A stretch of 64,000 nt of DNA from Hetaerina americana (GCA_022747635.1 JAKTNV010000006.1:72021590-72085589), one strand, 5' to 3'; positions 46,626 through 58,598 are shown, numbered from the stretch's first letter. Translations and numbers: made by a program. Notes: generated from the sequence alone by a model not told the origin.

Positions 46626-46934
46626 GTAGTAGTTTTAGGGGAGGCGACTGACAGCTAAGGTCATTTGCACCATCAGGGATGGATGGGAAAGGAAGCGTGG
46701 AGAGAAACCCGGCATCAGCATTAGCCTACTCTTGTTAAAAGGTGCCAAGGGGCCCAAAGTTTAACGTCCCATACGACAGACGTCGTACCAACTCAAAGTG
46801 CTCTCCACAAAGCACCTCAAGTAGGGATTGGGATACCCCTGAAAAAAATCTGCCGCCTCTGGGATCTAGGAACTTGGGCCCTCACGGTGGAAAGTCTGTA
46901 CATTAGCCATCACACCATCGCGATCCCCTTTTTA
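46626..46934 (-). repeat. tRNA-derived SINE, second copy of the 20-kb family
   Basis: It aligns along its length with 20031-20340: shared blocks include GTCATTTGCA, GATGGATGGGAAAGGA, GTTTAACGTCCCATAC and AAGCACCTCAAGTAGGGAT. Same orientation, with the head at the right end. GCTCATA occurs on both flanks (46619-46625, 46935-46941) as a likely target duplication. Confidence 0.85.
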
Positions 46935-46941
46935 GCTCATA

Positions 46942-47380
46942 TATATGGTACAAGTTTTATTTGTTTGACTCCAGTATTTCATCAGCAGCGGCTGGCTTAA
47001 GTAATGCTGTTTGTGGAGATTCTTATGTAATGGCCTGTGAGGTGTCAGGTCTTCTCTATACCACAGCTAGAAGATAGTTTAAAATTTTTAAAGTGAGAAT
47101 ACAATTTGAAAGGAAGGCATACTGGCAGCTCCAGTCACTGCTCTTACGAAAGTAAACATTTCATACTTATGCTGCTGCTGTGAGAGAAGTTCAGATAATG
47201 TTTCAGGGCCATCAGAAGTATGGGTTCAGATTCCTCTTGCCTGAACAACAGGATGTTACATACAGGTATGTTTGCAGTTGGAGTTGAGGTTACAGAAAAA
47301 TGGGGAGAGTTTTAGGTGGATATCACTGCAGATAAAACTTAGTAACAGCATTATGAATTAAGGAGCAAACAGCTAAGCTC
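46942..47380. other. intron 26, between SINE and mariner fragment
   Basis: No recognised feature. Confidence 0.4.
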
Positions 47381-47900
47381 GGTGTAGGCATCTTGCGTAT
47401 CACAAAAAATAATCAAGATGGTGGGTGACCTCTGTTGGGAAAGTTATGGTTATCATTTTTCAGTATTCAGGAAAATAATATATCAGAATGTTGTACCATC
47501 ATGCACAATTGTAAATTGAGCTTGCTCTGGGGAAGTACTGGAAATTCCCCAAGGTCAAATCAATTTCAAAAGTTCACATTTCAAAGCAAAAGGCTGGATG
47601 CTGCACAATGATAATGCATGGCTGTATATGGCCAATGTTGCTACTGAATATCTCATGGAAATTAATGTGAGGTGTACTCCTTATGCTTCCTATAGTCGAG
47701 AACTAGATCCATTTTACTTTGTCCTGTTCCCCAATTCAAAGAAATATATTTTTGGAAAGCATTTTTCAACATCAGAAGCATTGTTGAAGTGGCTTTGAAG
47801 GACCTATCAAAAAATGGCTTCCAGAATGTCTTCAAAGACTAGAAAAAAGGTGAGATGGATGTATTGCACCTGTTGGGGACTATTTTGTAAAGGACGATCA
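47380..47900 (+). mobile_element. mariner transposase fragment, third lineage
   Basis: The plus-strand frame at 47598-47798 reads LHNDNAWLYMANVATEYLM, then YASYSRELDPFYFVLFPNSKKY and GKHFSTSEAL. This is the mariner catalytic C-terminus with the second Asp present and the third region damaged (LDPFYF). No inverted ends were found. Confidence 0.75.
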
Positions 47901-47939
47901 AAATTTCAATGATGAGTTAAGGTATGCTGCAAAAACATA

Positions 47940-48570
47940 TCGTCGTTCTTAACTGAACCGGCATCAGACTTTCTCCAAACATTTAAAGAAATCCCCTGCT
48001 ACAGCCATTTTACCAATCTTAAGTTATGCTAATAATTGAGTATGGCTCCATTGTATGGGCACCTCATTATGATTGCCACATGAATTGGGTTGAGATAATT
48101 CAAATACATTTCATGAGAGCGTGAATGGTAAAAATTGGCTAAAATGGATATGTGATCTCTTTTACTAATGATGTCTATAAAGATCTTAGGCATGTAACTT
48201 TGAGTGATATGCAAAAAATCGGATTTACGATTTTTGTACAAGCTACTTGACTACGCATACTGTTGCCAACCTTTTGCCAGGAATATAAATCTTTGTGCTC
48301 AAAATTTTAATTAAAAAAATAATGGTCTGTTTTACATTAAGTCTGTATAACAAATTACTTATGTAACAGCCTCAGTGTAAGAGGAATGAGATAGGCAAAT
48401 GCGCTCCCTACTGAATCTCATTTCTTTTATTTTTAACTAATGTTATTTTTGAAAGATTTTGACATTTGTTAGAATTACTTATTATTGTATATTTTACCTG
48501 TTTTGAGATTTTGACTCTTGTTTTTTTTTAAATTATTTTTTAAGTTCATGTAATAGTTGTGTGAATGACA
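47940..48570 (+). mobile_element. LINE 3' fragment
   Basis: Around 48020-48130 broken frames read IIEYGSIVWAPHYDCHMNWVE, the post-RT motif of Jockey-type ORF2. An apparent 3' region follows. Dead and truncated. Confidence 0.6.
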
Positions 48571-48834
48571 ATTTTATGCATAAAAATATTGTGTAAATGT
48601 TATAGTTTTTAGCTCTTTTGAAACTTTCATGGTGTTCCTAGTTCTTATGCTTTCATGCACCACTCTTCATGACACTTTTTGAGGCTATCATTAAAATTTT
48701 AACTTGATGGTTGACTGCCTGTGAATTTTGCAAATACCTAAATAAATATGTACCAATGTTTTGGTGCAGCTAATTTTAATATGTCTTAGTACTGGTATCA
48801 GTAAATAAGCATAGCATTTAATGTTTTTTTGCAG

Positions 48835-48973
48835 TTGCTTTTAGAAGATATCAATGAATGTGAAGAAATGGACAATCTCTGTAAGAATGGCCACTGCACC
48901 AATACATTTGGAAGTTTCATGTGCTCTTGCAATGATGGGTATGAATTAGCTAACTCAAATACATCATGCATAG
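48835..48973 (+). CDS. fbn: fibrillin exon 27: TB4 linker plus cbEGF
   Basis: Begins LLLED, continuing the PNPVT end of exon 26 as in vertebrate TB4, then DINECEEMDNLC to SCI. Phase 0 in, phase 1 out. Confidence 0.95.
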
Positions 48974-49065
48974 GTACTTTTGACATATTTGTGATATTTT
49001 GATTGATTTTTCTACACCTGAGCATTCATAGATTTGATTTTTAATATCATAATCATTCCCTGCAG

Positions 49066-49179
49066 ATGTAAATGAGTGCTTGAAAAACCCAGATATTTGT
49101 GGAGTAGGCACTTGTGTGAACACAAATGGAAACTATCATTGCATCTGTCCCGAGGGATACATGCTAATGCCAAATGGAA
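49066..49179 (+). CDS. fbn: fibrillin exon 28: cbEGF without last cysteine
   Basis: 38 codons: DVNECLKNPDIC, GVGTCVNTNGNYHCICPEGY, then MPNG. The sixth cysteine follows in exon 29 (KECVD). Phase 1. Confidence 0.93.
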
Positions 49180-49365
49180 GTAAGTTTTTTGCCTATAACT
49201 CTGCATATTTTGAGTAATTGTTTTTATCTATCCTTAGGCATGAATTTGGATTAGGAATGCATTTTGTTATGGCATGACATGTGATAATTTGAAGAAAAAA
49301 TGAGTTTTTGACATTTTAAGATTTGACATGCATACAGTTACAATTCCATTTACCCATTTTACTAG

Positions 49366-49524
49366 AGGAGTGTGTAGATATGAGGAAGGAGCAGTGCTTC
49401 CTGGAATTCAGTGATGGTGTCTGTACTCAACCAATGACCCAAGAACAAACACGCATGCTTTGCTGTTGTTCAATGGGGCAAGCTTGGGGGAGGCCATGCA
49501 AAGAATGCCCTCGTCCTGGAACAC
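49366..49524 (+). CDS. fbn: fibrillin exon 29: TB5 domain, main part
   Basis: Finishes the preceding cbEGF (ECVD) and encodes TB5 from MRKEQCFLEF through GVC, RMLCCCSMGQAWGRPC and KECPRPGT. The eighth cysteine is in exon 30. MRxxxC after the cbEGF is also found in vertebrate TB5. Confidence 0.95.
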
Positions 49525-49831
49525 GTAGGTATCATTCTGTTTAATTTTCTCTTTGACTCTCTCCTAATCTGCAGGGGTGTCTTCAATTCATATGTATGTC
49601 CAAACAGTGAGTTCCTGAGCACTAGTTGTATATTCGTTTGAAAGAGGTTGCTAATGAATATGGATTTTAGCTGACATTCATTGATGTGCTGCTCATTTGG
49701 TTATTTAAGAATTATCATACAAAGATTAATAATTTTCATCATGAGAAAGATCATGTTTATCCAGTTTTAGCTTAGTTATTATATACTTCTGTATTTTTTC
49801 TGTATAAATTAGGAAATTATTATATTTTCAG
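49525..49831. other. intron 29
   Basis: Short AT-rich intron. Confidence 0.55.
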
Positions 49832-50026
49832 GAGATTATTTGACATTATGTGGGGCAAAGCCAGGGCAAATCATGAATCCTTTGACTAACAGGTCTGAGG
49901 AGATTGATGAATGCCATCTGATGCCCCAAATGTGCAAGCACGGAACGTGTATCAACACACCAGGCAGTTTTGAATGCCAGTGCAATAGAGGATATATATA
50001 TGACAGTGATTCACATCAGTGCATTG
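49832..50026 (+). CDS. fbn: fibrillin exon 30: end of TB5 plus cbEGF
   Basis: DYLTLCGAKPG completes TB5. After a linker (NPLTNRSEE, containing a possible N-glycosylation site NRS) comes EIDECHLMPQMC to QCI; Glu replaces the usual first Asp. Phase 1 at both ends. Confidence 0.94.
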
Positions 50027-50200
50027 GTAAGAGCACTTTATCCTTTGCCTGAAATTAATATCCTTATATTGTAGCCTTTAAAGAAATCCTCTGCAATACT
50101 TACCTTACTTAAAATAATTAAAATGCATTTACCTATGTGGTTGTGAATGCAATTAATGGCTATGATGCGTGTGTATTTGAATATATTCTTCTATTTCCAG

Positions 50201-50329
50201 ATGACAATGAGTGTAACAAAATACCTGGACCTTGCAGAGGGAATGCTCAATGCATAAACACTCCAGGGTTTTTTGAATGCCAGTGTCCTGAAGGATATAA
50301 ATTAAGCATGAGCCAAAGAGATTGCATAG
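50201..50329 (+). CDS. fbn: fibrillin exon 31: cbEGF
   Basis: 43 codons: [30 protein letters not shown]. Donor G|GTGTGT is weaker than its neighbours. Confidence 0.92.
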
Positions 50330-52443
50330 GTGTGTTGAAATCATAGCTATACTTTTAATATTAACCTCTATCAATTAAATCTCTGAAATCACATAGATGA
50401 AAAGTTTTGAGGCAATCCATCAATGACTAAATTGATATGCCTCAGATTAAACTCTTCTCTTAAGCTTTATAGCCTTAACTAATACCATTAGATACAGATA
50501 TGGTGCCTATCTTCATACATAAATTATTTTAATATGAACGAGAAAAAGAACTGAAATATTGCTAGATCATTTTCTATTTTAATTTCATGTTAAATTATAC
50601 ATTTGCATTTTCGTATAATTTATATTTATTATTTTTCCTTACATACAAAAATTAAAAATATTGCAAGTGTTTGACATGGATGCAGTTTAAATGAGTTGAA
50701 TCACTTTGATATTCAAAAGTTTATCACACTTATTCTGTTGAAAAATATTTTGCCTAATTTTATTGTGTTTTGCAATTTACATGATTTCTAAAATAAAAAA
50801 AAAATGTTGTGAATGTTTTTTTAATAATTGATTTCACTATTAATAATCACCACTGCTCTATGCTACAATGATGGAGGCATTTTCTTGTCATTAATGTTGT
50901 GGCAACTCCTTTAAGCTTTCATAGGAGTTTGTCCTCCCTTAAGCTTTGCGAGTTGTTCATTCTGTTACAGTCATTTTTAAATGGGGATATTGATGGGTCC
51001 ATGATATGTAAAGGAATTAATCAAAAATTCTTAGGAGAACAATAGTAATATTATTTGGCGTGGATATTTTCATGGAGTGACCCATAAGAGAGTGCTCACT
51101 TGGTTATATCCATGGCTAACTTTTTTATGGCCTAGGAGGCTCCAACATCTTGGTGCTGCTCCTTGTGATGGTACTGCAATCACATTTATGCAATTAAATA
51201 ATTCCACTACACTTTGTTACCTCCACAAAGATTTTGGAGAGTTTGAAGAGTCTCTGAATAAAGCCCATCTCCACTGTTCAAAGGCCTTTCTGGTCACTAA
51301 ACTATTTTTCAAATCTGTATGGTTACTGTATAGTGTGTAGGCATAAGCTAATGGAATTTCTATTTCATCCAGCTGTCAATCTGGGCATCATAGAAGGTTA
51401 AGCACATTTCAATGTTTTTTCATCCAGACTCCACATCATATCAGTAAGGTAATAGTGTATTGGTCAGGGCTGCAAAGTAGGTGTACTAAAAATTCATGCT
51501 GACTTCATATTCCATGAGAAGGTAGCCTTTTCAATCATACCCTTGACCGTGTGCTTTACTACTACTATGTTTTATGCCATTTGATAGAATTCCAATAGAT
51601 AGAAAAGATATTGGTGATGGAGTTTATAATTAATTATCTGGCAATGCTTTGTTAAATATGTAAAACATTCATGGTACGAAATATATCCTGTAATTAGGAT
51701 CAGATTACCTTTACTAGGGTTAGGAATACCTATGTAAATATTTGAACGAATGCAAGGGCAACGCGGGAAAAATGTTCATGTATGTTTGACTGTTGCTTGC
51801 TCCAAGACCTCAGAGCCCCTTATATTTAGGACCCAAACTCTTTCCTAGCAAGAGAGGATCATTTCCTTCCTCCAAACTGATTCGTACCTATCTCAGTAGG
51901 GATTCCATTCCACTATCATGAGATATGGTCACTCTTTACAATTCTTTACCACTGTCAATAAGTAAACATTATGTTTCTGAAAATCAACAGATATAAATGA
52001 AGTTTGGTGTCACAACCAGACTATGACAAGGAAAATAAATAGATCTGTTTTGTACAAACGTTAAAAAGTTTAGAAATTGATTTCAAGAATTTACAATTCC
52101 CCTGGTGAGTCATGCAGGTGCACTCTGAGGTGGTCACCCCTTGTGATTCAAGGAAAGAGAAGGTACTGAGGAGATTGTAAGAGTCCTCTCCCTACTTGCT
52201 CTTCCTTAACATTAAAGAGAGGGACTTGGTCCATCACCTTTCTACCATGCAGAGGGGCAATAAAATAATTGGGTCTTCTCACCTGTAGGATTAAATAAGT
52301 GTACTCAAATGAAGCTTTTTCTATTATGAGGAAAATTTCAGAACTCTCCCATTTCCCTTAGAGGTTATACTATGAACATACTCTAATTGGTTATCCGATG
52401 AATTTTTTCAACCATTGTTCAATGATGTCTTTGAATCTTTTGC
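50330..52443. other. intron 31, main part
   Basis: AT-rich; nothing recognised with confidence. A short ORF at 51077-51340 has no identifiable domain. Confidence 0.45.
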
Positions 52444-52538
52444 AGACTGACTATATGAAATAATATTTCCTTAAGCTATGAAGGGTTAAGCCTTAACCCT
52501 TTATGGTATAAGTAAACATTATTTAATATAGTCAGTCT
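52444..52538. repeat. small fold-back element
   Basis: Imperfect palindrome of about 95 bp with outer ends AGACTGACTATAT and the complement, and a perfect central AAGGGTTAA/TTAACCCTT. It lies just before exon 32. MITE-like; no duplication of the target established. Confidence 0.55.
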
Positions 52539-52584
52539 TAAAAAGGGTGTAAGAAGCTAAATTAATCCTTTCCATCTTTTGCAG

Positions 52585-52833
52585 ATATTGACGAATGCCT
52601 GGACAGACCAGGCATATGTAGAAATGGAGATTGTAACAACTTTCAAGGTAGCTTCCGGTGCCTTTGCCATCCAGGATATGCTCTGACACCCAACCGGGAC
52701 TCTTGTGTTGATGTTGATGAGTGTCAAAGGCATCCAAATATTTGTAATAATGGAACTTGTGTAAATACAGTTGGATCATACAAGTGTCACTGCTTTCCTG
52801 GTTTTAAGCTGAGCCATAGTAATGACTGCATTG
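52585..52833 (+). CDS. fbn: fibrillin exon 32: cbEGF x2
   Basis: 83 codons with DIDECLDRPGIC ... SCV and DVDECQRHPNIC ... DCI, each with six cysteines and no intron between them. Third and fourth modules after TB5. Confidence 0.95.
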
Positions 52834-54842
52834 GTAAGGAGGTACATGATGTTTTGTATAGTTCTATGCTTTATTTGACGCTATTAAAAAAAACCCAATG
52901 AAAGTATTTTTTGGTCGGACTTTTCACTAGCCTTGAAAATATGTAAACATTGGGAAAGTATGGAAAATCAAACATCAACCCTAGGAAACATGAAAAGTCT
53001 GGGAATACATCAAAATGTATTGAAATTTGAATTTTCATTCGTTAAAATTCTCCGTAAAAATAAATTGATTTGATATCTGCATGCACATACGCACTTTGAA
53101 TAGCTCTATAAATAATGGAAAGTAAAAAAATGATTTTCGGTGATGACAGGAGACTTTCTCTGTCAATTAGGTACTATTAACATTCTACCCCATTTTCATA
53201 TCTGTCACATTCAAACATTTTTACATATGATCCTTTGAGTAAGTACTGTAAATTTTAAATATAATTTGGAAAAATGTTGAGATTTACTTTCATCAGTATT
53301 TTAGCTACTTAATTTCATCAAAGTTATATTTTGCCATGATGTATTTAAATTTGAATCCTTATAAGAATTAATTATTCTTCAATTATATGTAACTTACATG
53401 AGTGATTCAACCAGTTCATGTCTATTGATATATATATACCTTCTTTAACGCCTATCCATACTGTTTTGACTTATGTATGCAACATTAATGCAGAATCAGT
53501 GAAATAAATCAGTCATGCAAAACATTAATACAGTGAACTCTGCTGTGTTCATTGGAAAACAGAATACTCCAAACCTAAACTTAATTTTGTCAGCATCTGT
53601 ATGAATAATATACACTAATATTACTGACCATCTTCTGAAAATAGTCTTGTCTCTGCTAAGAAAACCTTTTAGCTGGACAATAGCAATATTAAATTACTAC
53701 CTATTAGTTCAGGAAAGTGCTTTCAATTCTTTCCAATGCTTTATATTTTCAGTCTCAATGGATTTTTGTTCAAATGTTTGGAAAATCATTTTAGTATGAA
53801 GTACATATTTCACATCATTTTGATAGATAGGATTCAATATGTACATTTTAATAAGTAAAAAACTATACATTTGTTTTTCAAATGTTTATTAAAACAATTT
53901 GTTTTGCTTCTATTTTGCACACAATAGTCATGGATTGATTTGAATAAAGCAAAATATGAAAATAAAAAATTAGTAGGAATCAGGGCCTTTTTGCTTTATG
54001 CTGCATATCATTATTCACACATATGTAGGGAGGTAAATTTTTGGTTTTGGCTCATTTAGAGTAAACATTTTCAGAATATGAAAATCATTGTGCCATCTTT
54101 GAGATTAGGTTTTTGCTGTGCTGAAAATCGATATCAGCAATTTGTGTGAGGTATTGTGTCATTACGAACATTTTCATCCCGGCAGTACAGAATGCAAATG
54201 TCCCTGACAATAAAGCCACTTTTGGAAGTAATTGATACCAATAGGTATACCAATTTTTTTCAACTATATGAGATTTTTTCTTTCAGGTCACTGGATGTCT
54301 ATGTTTATGATTTCCATGCAGTGAATAAATTCTATATAAATATAGATGCACATGTGTATTATATGATGATGTATGAATCTTTGTTCTATGCATCAAACAA
54401 AACAAAAACTGAAAATTTGGGTTGTTTATATTACTGCTTTATCCTATATTTAATTTATTTAACAGGAACATATCTCTATTTGTATCCTTTTATTCTTCCA
54501 TAAATGGCTATTGCTTAAATTGTCTCGCCAAGAAGTTTTTGTTTACTTGTTAAATCTTGCATATAAAAAATCTTTGTGCATTTGATAGCTTGTGATTAAG
54601 GAAATGTAATTTATAACCTGCAATTTTTTGTCATAAATATTTTAGTCTGATATAACATTTGTAGCTATTGCTCAATAAAAATCTTGTAAATTTTTTGTTG
54701 GCTCCCTTGAAAATAGAGTTTTGTGCTGCTTCAGCAGTCCTTTAGCCCCCATACTCATGCTTTCAATTTTATTAAGAGGTATACATTTTGTTCTCAGACA
54801 ATTCAAGCTCAGGAAATTTAAACAAATCTTTTTATTTTTCAG
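52834..54842. other. intron 32
   Basis: AT-rich 2-kb intron, no element recognised. A 115-codon ORF at 54156-54503 is hydrophobic, low in complexity and not supported. Confidence 0.5.
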
Positions 54843-54991
54843 ATATTGATGAATGCAGAATTATGCAAAATAATTTATGTCGAAATGGACGGTGTCGCAA
54901 CACAATTGGCTCTTTTAGTTGTGAATGTGTTGATGGGTATACTCTCAGTGCAGATGGCCAATACTGTCGTGACATAGACGAATGCCATGAG
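54843..54991 (+). CDS. fbn: fibrillin exon 33: cbEGF and start of next
   Basis: [13 protein letters not shown] to YC, then DIDECHE, where the donor GAG|GTATGT (phase 0) cuts the following module after its first cysteine. Exon 34 continues with VTGTC. Confidence 0.92.
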
Positions 54992-55390
54992 GTATGTAAA
55001 CATCATATTTTCCTAATTATCTTCAGTGGAATCTATGCCAATAGTTTGCTTATTTCATTTTCACGTACACAGCATTAAAAATTAAGTGATTCCATAATTT
55101 TTGCCTATTTGTACCCCTATGATTTCCATAAATACCTAGGTAGCAAATCTCCAATTAGACAGAAAAATTGGTCAGTTTCAATATTTAATCTTAAAGCTCT
55201 AGTGTAAAATATTTTTGTATAATTCTTGTGAAACGGTTATTTATATTTCTCCTATACATAATGCCTATTTTACTCTTGTCAGAAGTATTTTCTGGGAAAA
55301 TGTAAATTTGAGGAAGTGTAAAATAGGGCAAATACTAATTTATTTTGCCAGAATTGAATTGGATTAAACTAAGTCTTTTACTTGGCAAAT
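54992..55390. other. intron 33, left end
   Basis: AT-rich, no feature. Confidence 0.5.
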
Positions 55391-55550
55391 TCCAAAGAAA
55401 CTGCAAGGGATGCCGCTACAGTAACTTTTGACGGGTCATCCGCTAAAATGCATTTCAATGCAATAATTTCAGAGTGTAAAAATCATTCGCCTTGAACAGG
55501 ATCGAGGTCAAGGCGAATGATTTTTACACTCTGAAATTTTTGCATTGTTT
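55391..55550. repeat. fold-back pair of SINE-family tails
   Basis: Arms 55465-55495 and 55508-55538 (31 nt each, no mismatch seen) contain the family end AATGATTTTTACACTCTGAA in opposite orientations around a 12-nt spacer. The left copy continues outwards with the body found at 28.2 and 56.9 kb, complemented. Confidence 0.85.
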
Positions 55551-55749
55551 TACTGGTCAGTAAATTCTCACTTAAATTGGTAAAAAATAAATTAATAAAA
55601 TTTTGTCAATGTGTAAGACAATTAAAACAAATTAAGCTTTTCCTGATGTCAATATATGGAGTAAAGGTTACTCAAATGAAAAACAATGCTGAAAATTCAC
55701 ATCTAGATTCAAAAGATGAGCATTAATTCCCCATCCAAAAGAAAGGGAA

Positions 55750-55990
55750 AAGCAGCAGCATGTCAGGATTGTAAGGTGATAACTATAATTTCATATTTAT
55801 TAAAGGTTGTGCTTATAATCATCAACAAAATGTTTGGGAAGAAGGCTAAAGACTATTTGGGGAAGATTAATTTGGGTTTCGAAAAGGGAGGGATACATTT
55901 GATTCTGTAATGATAATGAAATCACGGATAGAAAGTAATATGAAATGCTACCAGGATACATTTTTCTTCTTCCAAAAGTCTAATTGAAAG
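55750..55990 (+). mobile_element. LINE remnant, short
   Basis: Broken frames read INKMFGKKAKDYLGKINLGF, the box preceding the first catalytic motif of a non-LTR reverse transcriptase, in the style of the 3.3-kb remnant. Confidence 0.55.
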
Positions 55991-55999
55991 AAATAACTT

Positions 56000-56510
56000 T
56001 TTCTGCTAATATTTTATTGCACATGACCCTGATTCATTGCATTGTGACATCTTCAGTTGAACTCAAAAATCTTACAATTCTGTCTCTCCTCTTCACATTG
56101 CCCTTAGTTTGACTGATCAGATTATTTATGTTTGCGCTATTGTGAAAGGCTTTTCAAAATTGTTGTGCATACTTTTTCAGTTCAAAGGATTAATTTTAAT
56201 GCAAGGGAATTGGGTTCTGTTATATGAAGAACTGCATTGTGGATGTGGTCTAAAAATAAAATTGAATCAAATGAAACATCAGAGGCTCCTGGATCCAACC
56301 CTCAACTGTTATTATGCAGTGATCTACAATCTTTCCTGCCCTCCACCTTTCTGTCTAAAACATTTTTTCTGTAACCAATTACCTCTAGCCCACTCCCTCT
56401 CCACTACCCTCTTAATATAAGAAGTGTTAGAATATACATTTATGCCTGAAGATCTCACAATTTAATGATATCCAGGGTATGAGAAATTCAATATACATAA
56501 CAATATGAGA
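56000..56510. other. intron 33, central part
   Basis: Nothing recognised; a 103-codon ORF here has no domain. Confidence 0.4.
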
Positions 56511-56514
56511 GTGT

Positions 56515-56945
56515 AAAATTCATTCGTCTTGACCAGGTTTTGAACCCAGATCCCTCGATGCCTGGCAGAGTGCTTTAGCCAGTTAACCTATCGCAGCATC
56601 CTCTTACACTCAGAAATTTTGGGGGCTTCAAAGGAACAAGATGTTGTGACAAAATGAAAAACTAAAGGCTAAAGCACTCGGCTGGACATAGAGGGATCCG
56701 GGTTCGAATCCCAGTCAAGGTAAATAAATTTTACACTCTGAAGTTGTTGCATTTCAATGCACATTAGCGAATGAAAAACTAAAGGCTAAAGCACTCGGCT
56801 GGACATAGAGGGATCCGGGTTTGAATCCCAGTCAAGGTAAATAAATTTTACACTGTGAAATTGTTGCATTTCAATGCACATTAGCGAATGACTTCATCAA
56901 AGGTTACTGCTGCAGCATCTCACGCAGTTTCTTGGAATTTGTCAA
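56515..56945. repeat. SINE cluster with 117-bp tandem duplication
   Basis: Left part (56515-56600) is a minus-oriented tRNA-SINE head. The right part is plus-oriented. A unit starting AATGAAAAACTAAAGGC occurs at 56653-56769 and 56770-56886, exactly 117 bp apart, nearly identical, each with a B box (GGGTTCGAATCC or GGGTTTGAATCC). The body then ends normally at about 56945. Confidence 0.88.
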
Positions 56946-57009
56946 AAATATACATATTTGGAAAATATATTCATGACATTTAAAGGTAACATTTCCGCAA
57001 AGCAACAGC
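56946..57009. other. spacer between repeats
   Basis: Short AT-rich spacer. Confidence 0.4.
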
Positions 57010-57085
57010 CAGGGTGTAGCAACATAACTTCCTTTTTTATTTAGCAAAGCCCCTTTAAAAAAGGAAGTTATGTTGCTGCACCCTG
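57010..57085. repeat. 76-bp fold-back element, hAT-like ends
   Basis: Two 29-nt arms (57010-57038 and 57057-57085) with a single mismatch and an 18-nt centre. Ends CAGGGTG resemble hAT terminal repeats. No 8-bp target duplication was found. Confidence 0.7.
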
Positions 57086-57329
57086 TAGTATAGAGAGTGA
57101 GAGTAGATAGAGGAATTGGCGACATATCTAAAATCTTTCCAATACTTATAATTCAAAGGTAAAATTATTGAAAGGTGAATCAGGATATGCAGTGAAGTAG
57201 GCTGTAGGCCATGGTTTCTCATGAAAATGACAATAACGAGCTAGTCAAAAATTGAAAAGATTTAGTTAAACATAAGCATTGAAGAGCTGGGAACTGCCAA
57301 CTGTGTTTCTTTAGTTTCTTCAGCATATA

Positions 57330-57535
57330 TCAGTAGGGTTTCTCGCCATTTTCTAGGTCTTTAATGCGTACATTAACATTGTTGACATCAGTGTCGCTGG
57401 TGTTCCAACCAGCATCTTCAAGTCAAAGGAGACCACCTTCAACCCGAAGACCCTGGTTAGAACACCAGCAAAAGTGTCATCAACAACAATTACGCATGTA
57501 GTGAAGACCCCGAAAATGGAGAGAAATTCTATTCC
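57330..57535. repeat. diverged long inverted repeat
   Basis: Arms of about 80 nt (57330-57412 and 57453-57535) share GCTGGTGTT-type cores and CCATTTTC outer parts. On the minus strand the left arm reads TTGAAGA-T-GCTGGT...ACCAGC-GACAC, the order seen in the hammerhead-like copies at 10 and 39 kb but with altered core bases. Probably an old member of the same kind of element. Confidence 0.55.
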
Positions 57536-57539
57536 ACTT

Positions 57540-58329
57540 CTTATTTAGGAAGTATTTTAGATGACTAGCAGGAAATTAAGAAAGATGCTAATTGAAGAAT
57601 TGCATTAGGAAGAAGGAGTTTATGGAAGGGACTCAAAGTTAAGAAATATGTAAGGAAAAGATTTTGGATACTTAGGTTGTAGGTTTATTTGATTATGTAA
57701 TATTTTCATTGAGGAAAGAGGACAAGCATAAATTAGAGTATTTTGCAATATGGGTTTGGTAAATAATGTAAAATATAGAATGTTAGTAAACGTCCTAATG
57801 TATTGATACTAGCCATGAAAATGGAGAGGAGGTTATTGGGAAAAGTTAGAAGGTAGGAAATATCTATTTAGGCGATAATGAGGAGCAAGGGAATATAAAG
57901 ACTGTGATAAAAGGAAGAACTCTTTGCATAAAAATGAAGAAAGGAATAAGCATTTGGAACAGCACAAAAGGTGTTAGAAAGTATGGGGAGTCAATGAGTG
58001 GTTTATGGTGATGTGATATTTTTGCGCGGTGTTAGGCAGGGCATGGAAGCAAAGCAATGTGGAAACCCTAGGTCCAATGAAAACTCACCTATTTTGGTAG
58101 TCTACTGCTAATAATAATTTACCGATCTTGCTGTATCTTTATCAAAAAAAAGTTGCTCAGTATTTTCAAACATCATGTGTATTACTTGCAAGCAGGTACT
58201 AATCCTATTCAAATTTACAGCGTTTGATACTCCATGATACTCCATTGGATATATAATGTAATGTATGCATATGTATTGGAAACTATTACTTCAGATAATT
58301 ATTTTTTAAAACATTATCTCTATTTTTAG
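57540..58329. other. intron 33, right part, possible LINE debris
   Basis: Purine-rich stretches with short frames reminiscent of LINE polyproteins, none firm. Acceptor TATTTTTAG at 58329. Confidence 0.35.
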
Positions 58330-58438
58330 GTCACTGGAACTTGTCCTCCACCTGGTAAATGCCAAAACTTAATGGGATCGTTTGCATGTAGCTGTCCTCC
58401 AGGCTATTCCCTACAAGTTGATGGAAATTATTGTGAAG
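58330..58438 (+). CDS. fbn: fibrillin exon 34: rest of cbEGF
   Basis: VTGTCPPPGKCQNLMGSFACSC to YCE completes the exon-33 module. Phase 0 in, phase 1 out. The APGTCQNLDGSY module of vertebrates corresponds. Confidence 0.91.
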
Positions 58439-58598
58439 GTATTTACAATAAAAGCTCATTTAAAAAAGTGCTGTATTTCTGTTGGTAACTAGTACTCCCT
58501 TGTAATCTTTCAAATATTAAATTCATTACCTTTAACTGTTTATGCTCATATTCCTATTTTGTTGCATTAACATATGGTGATTTTCCATTTATTTGTAG

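Noticed and set aside
54156..54503. 115-codon ORF as a small gene
   Set aside because: Hydrophobic AT-driven sequence rich in Tyr, Phe and Ile without domain or splice support, inside an intron.
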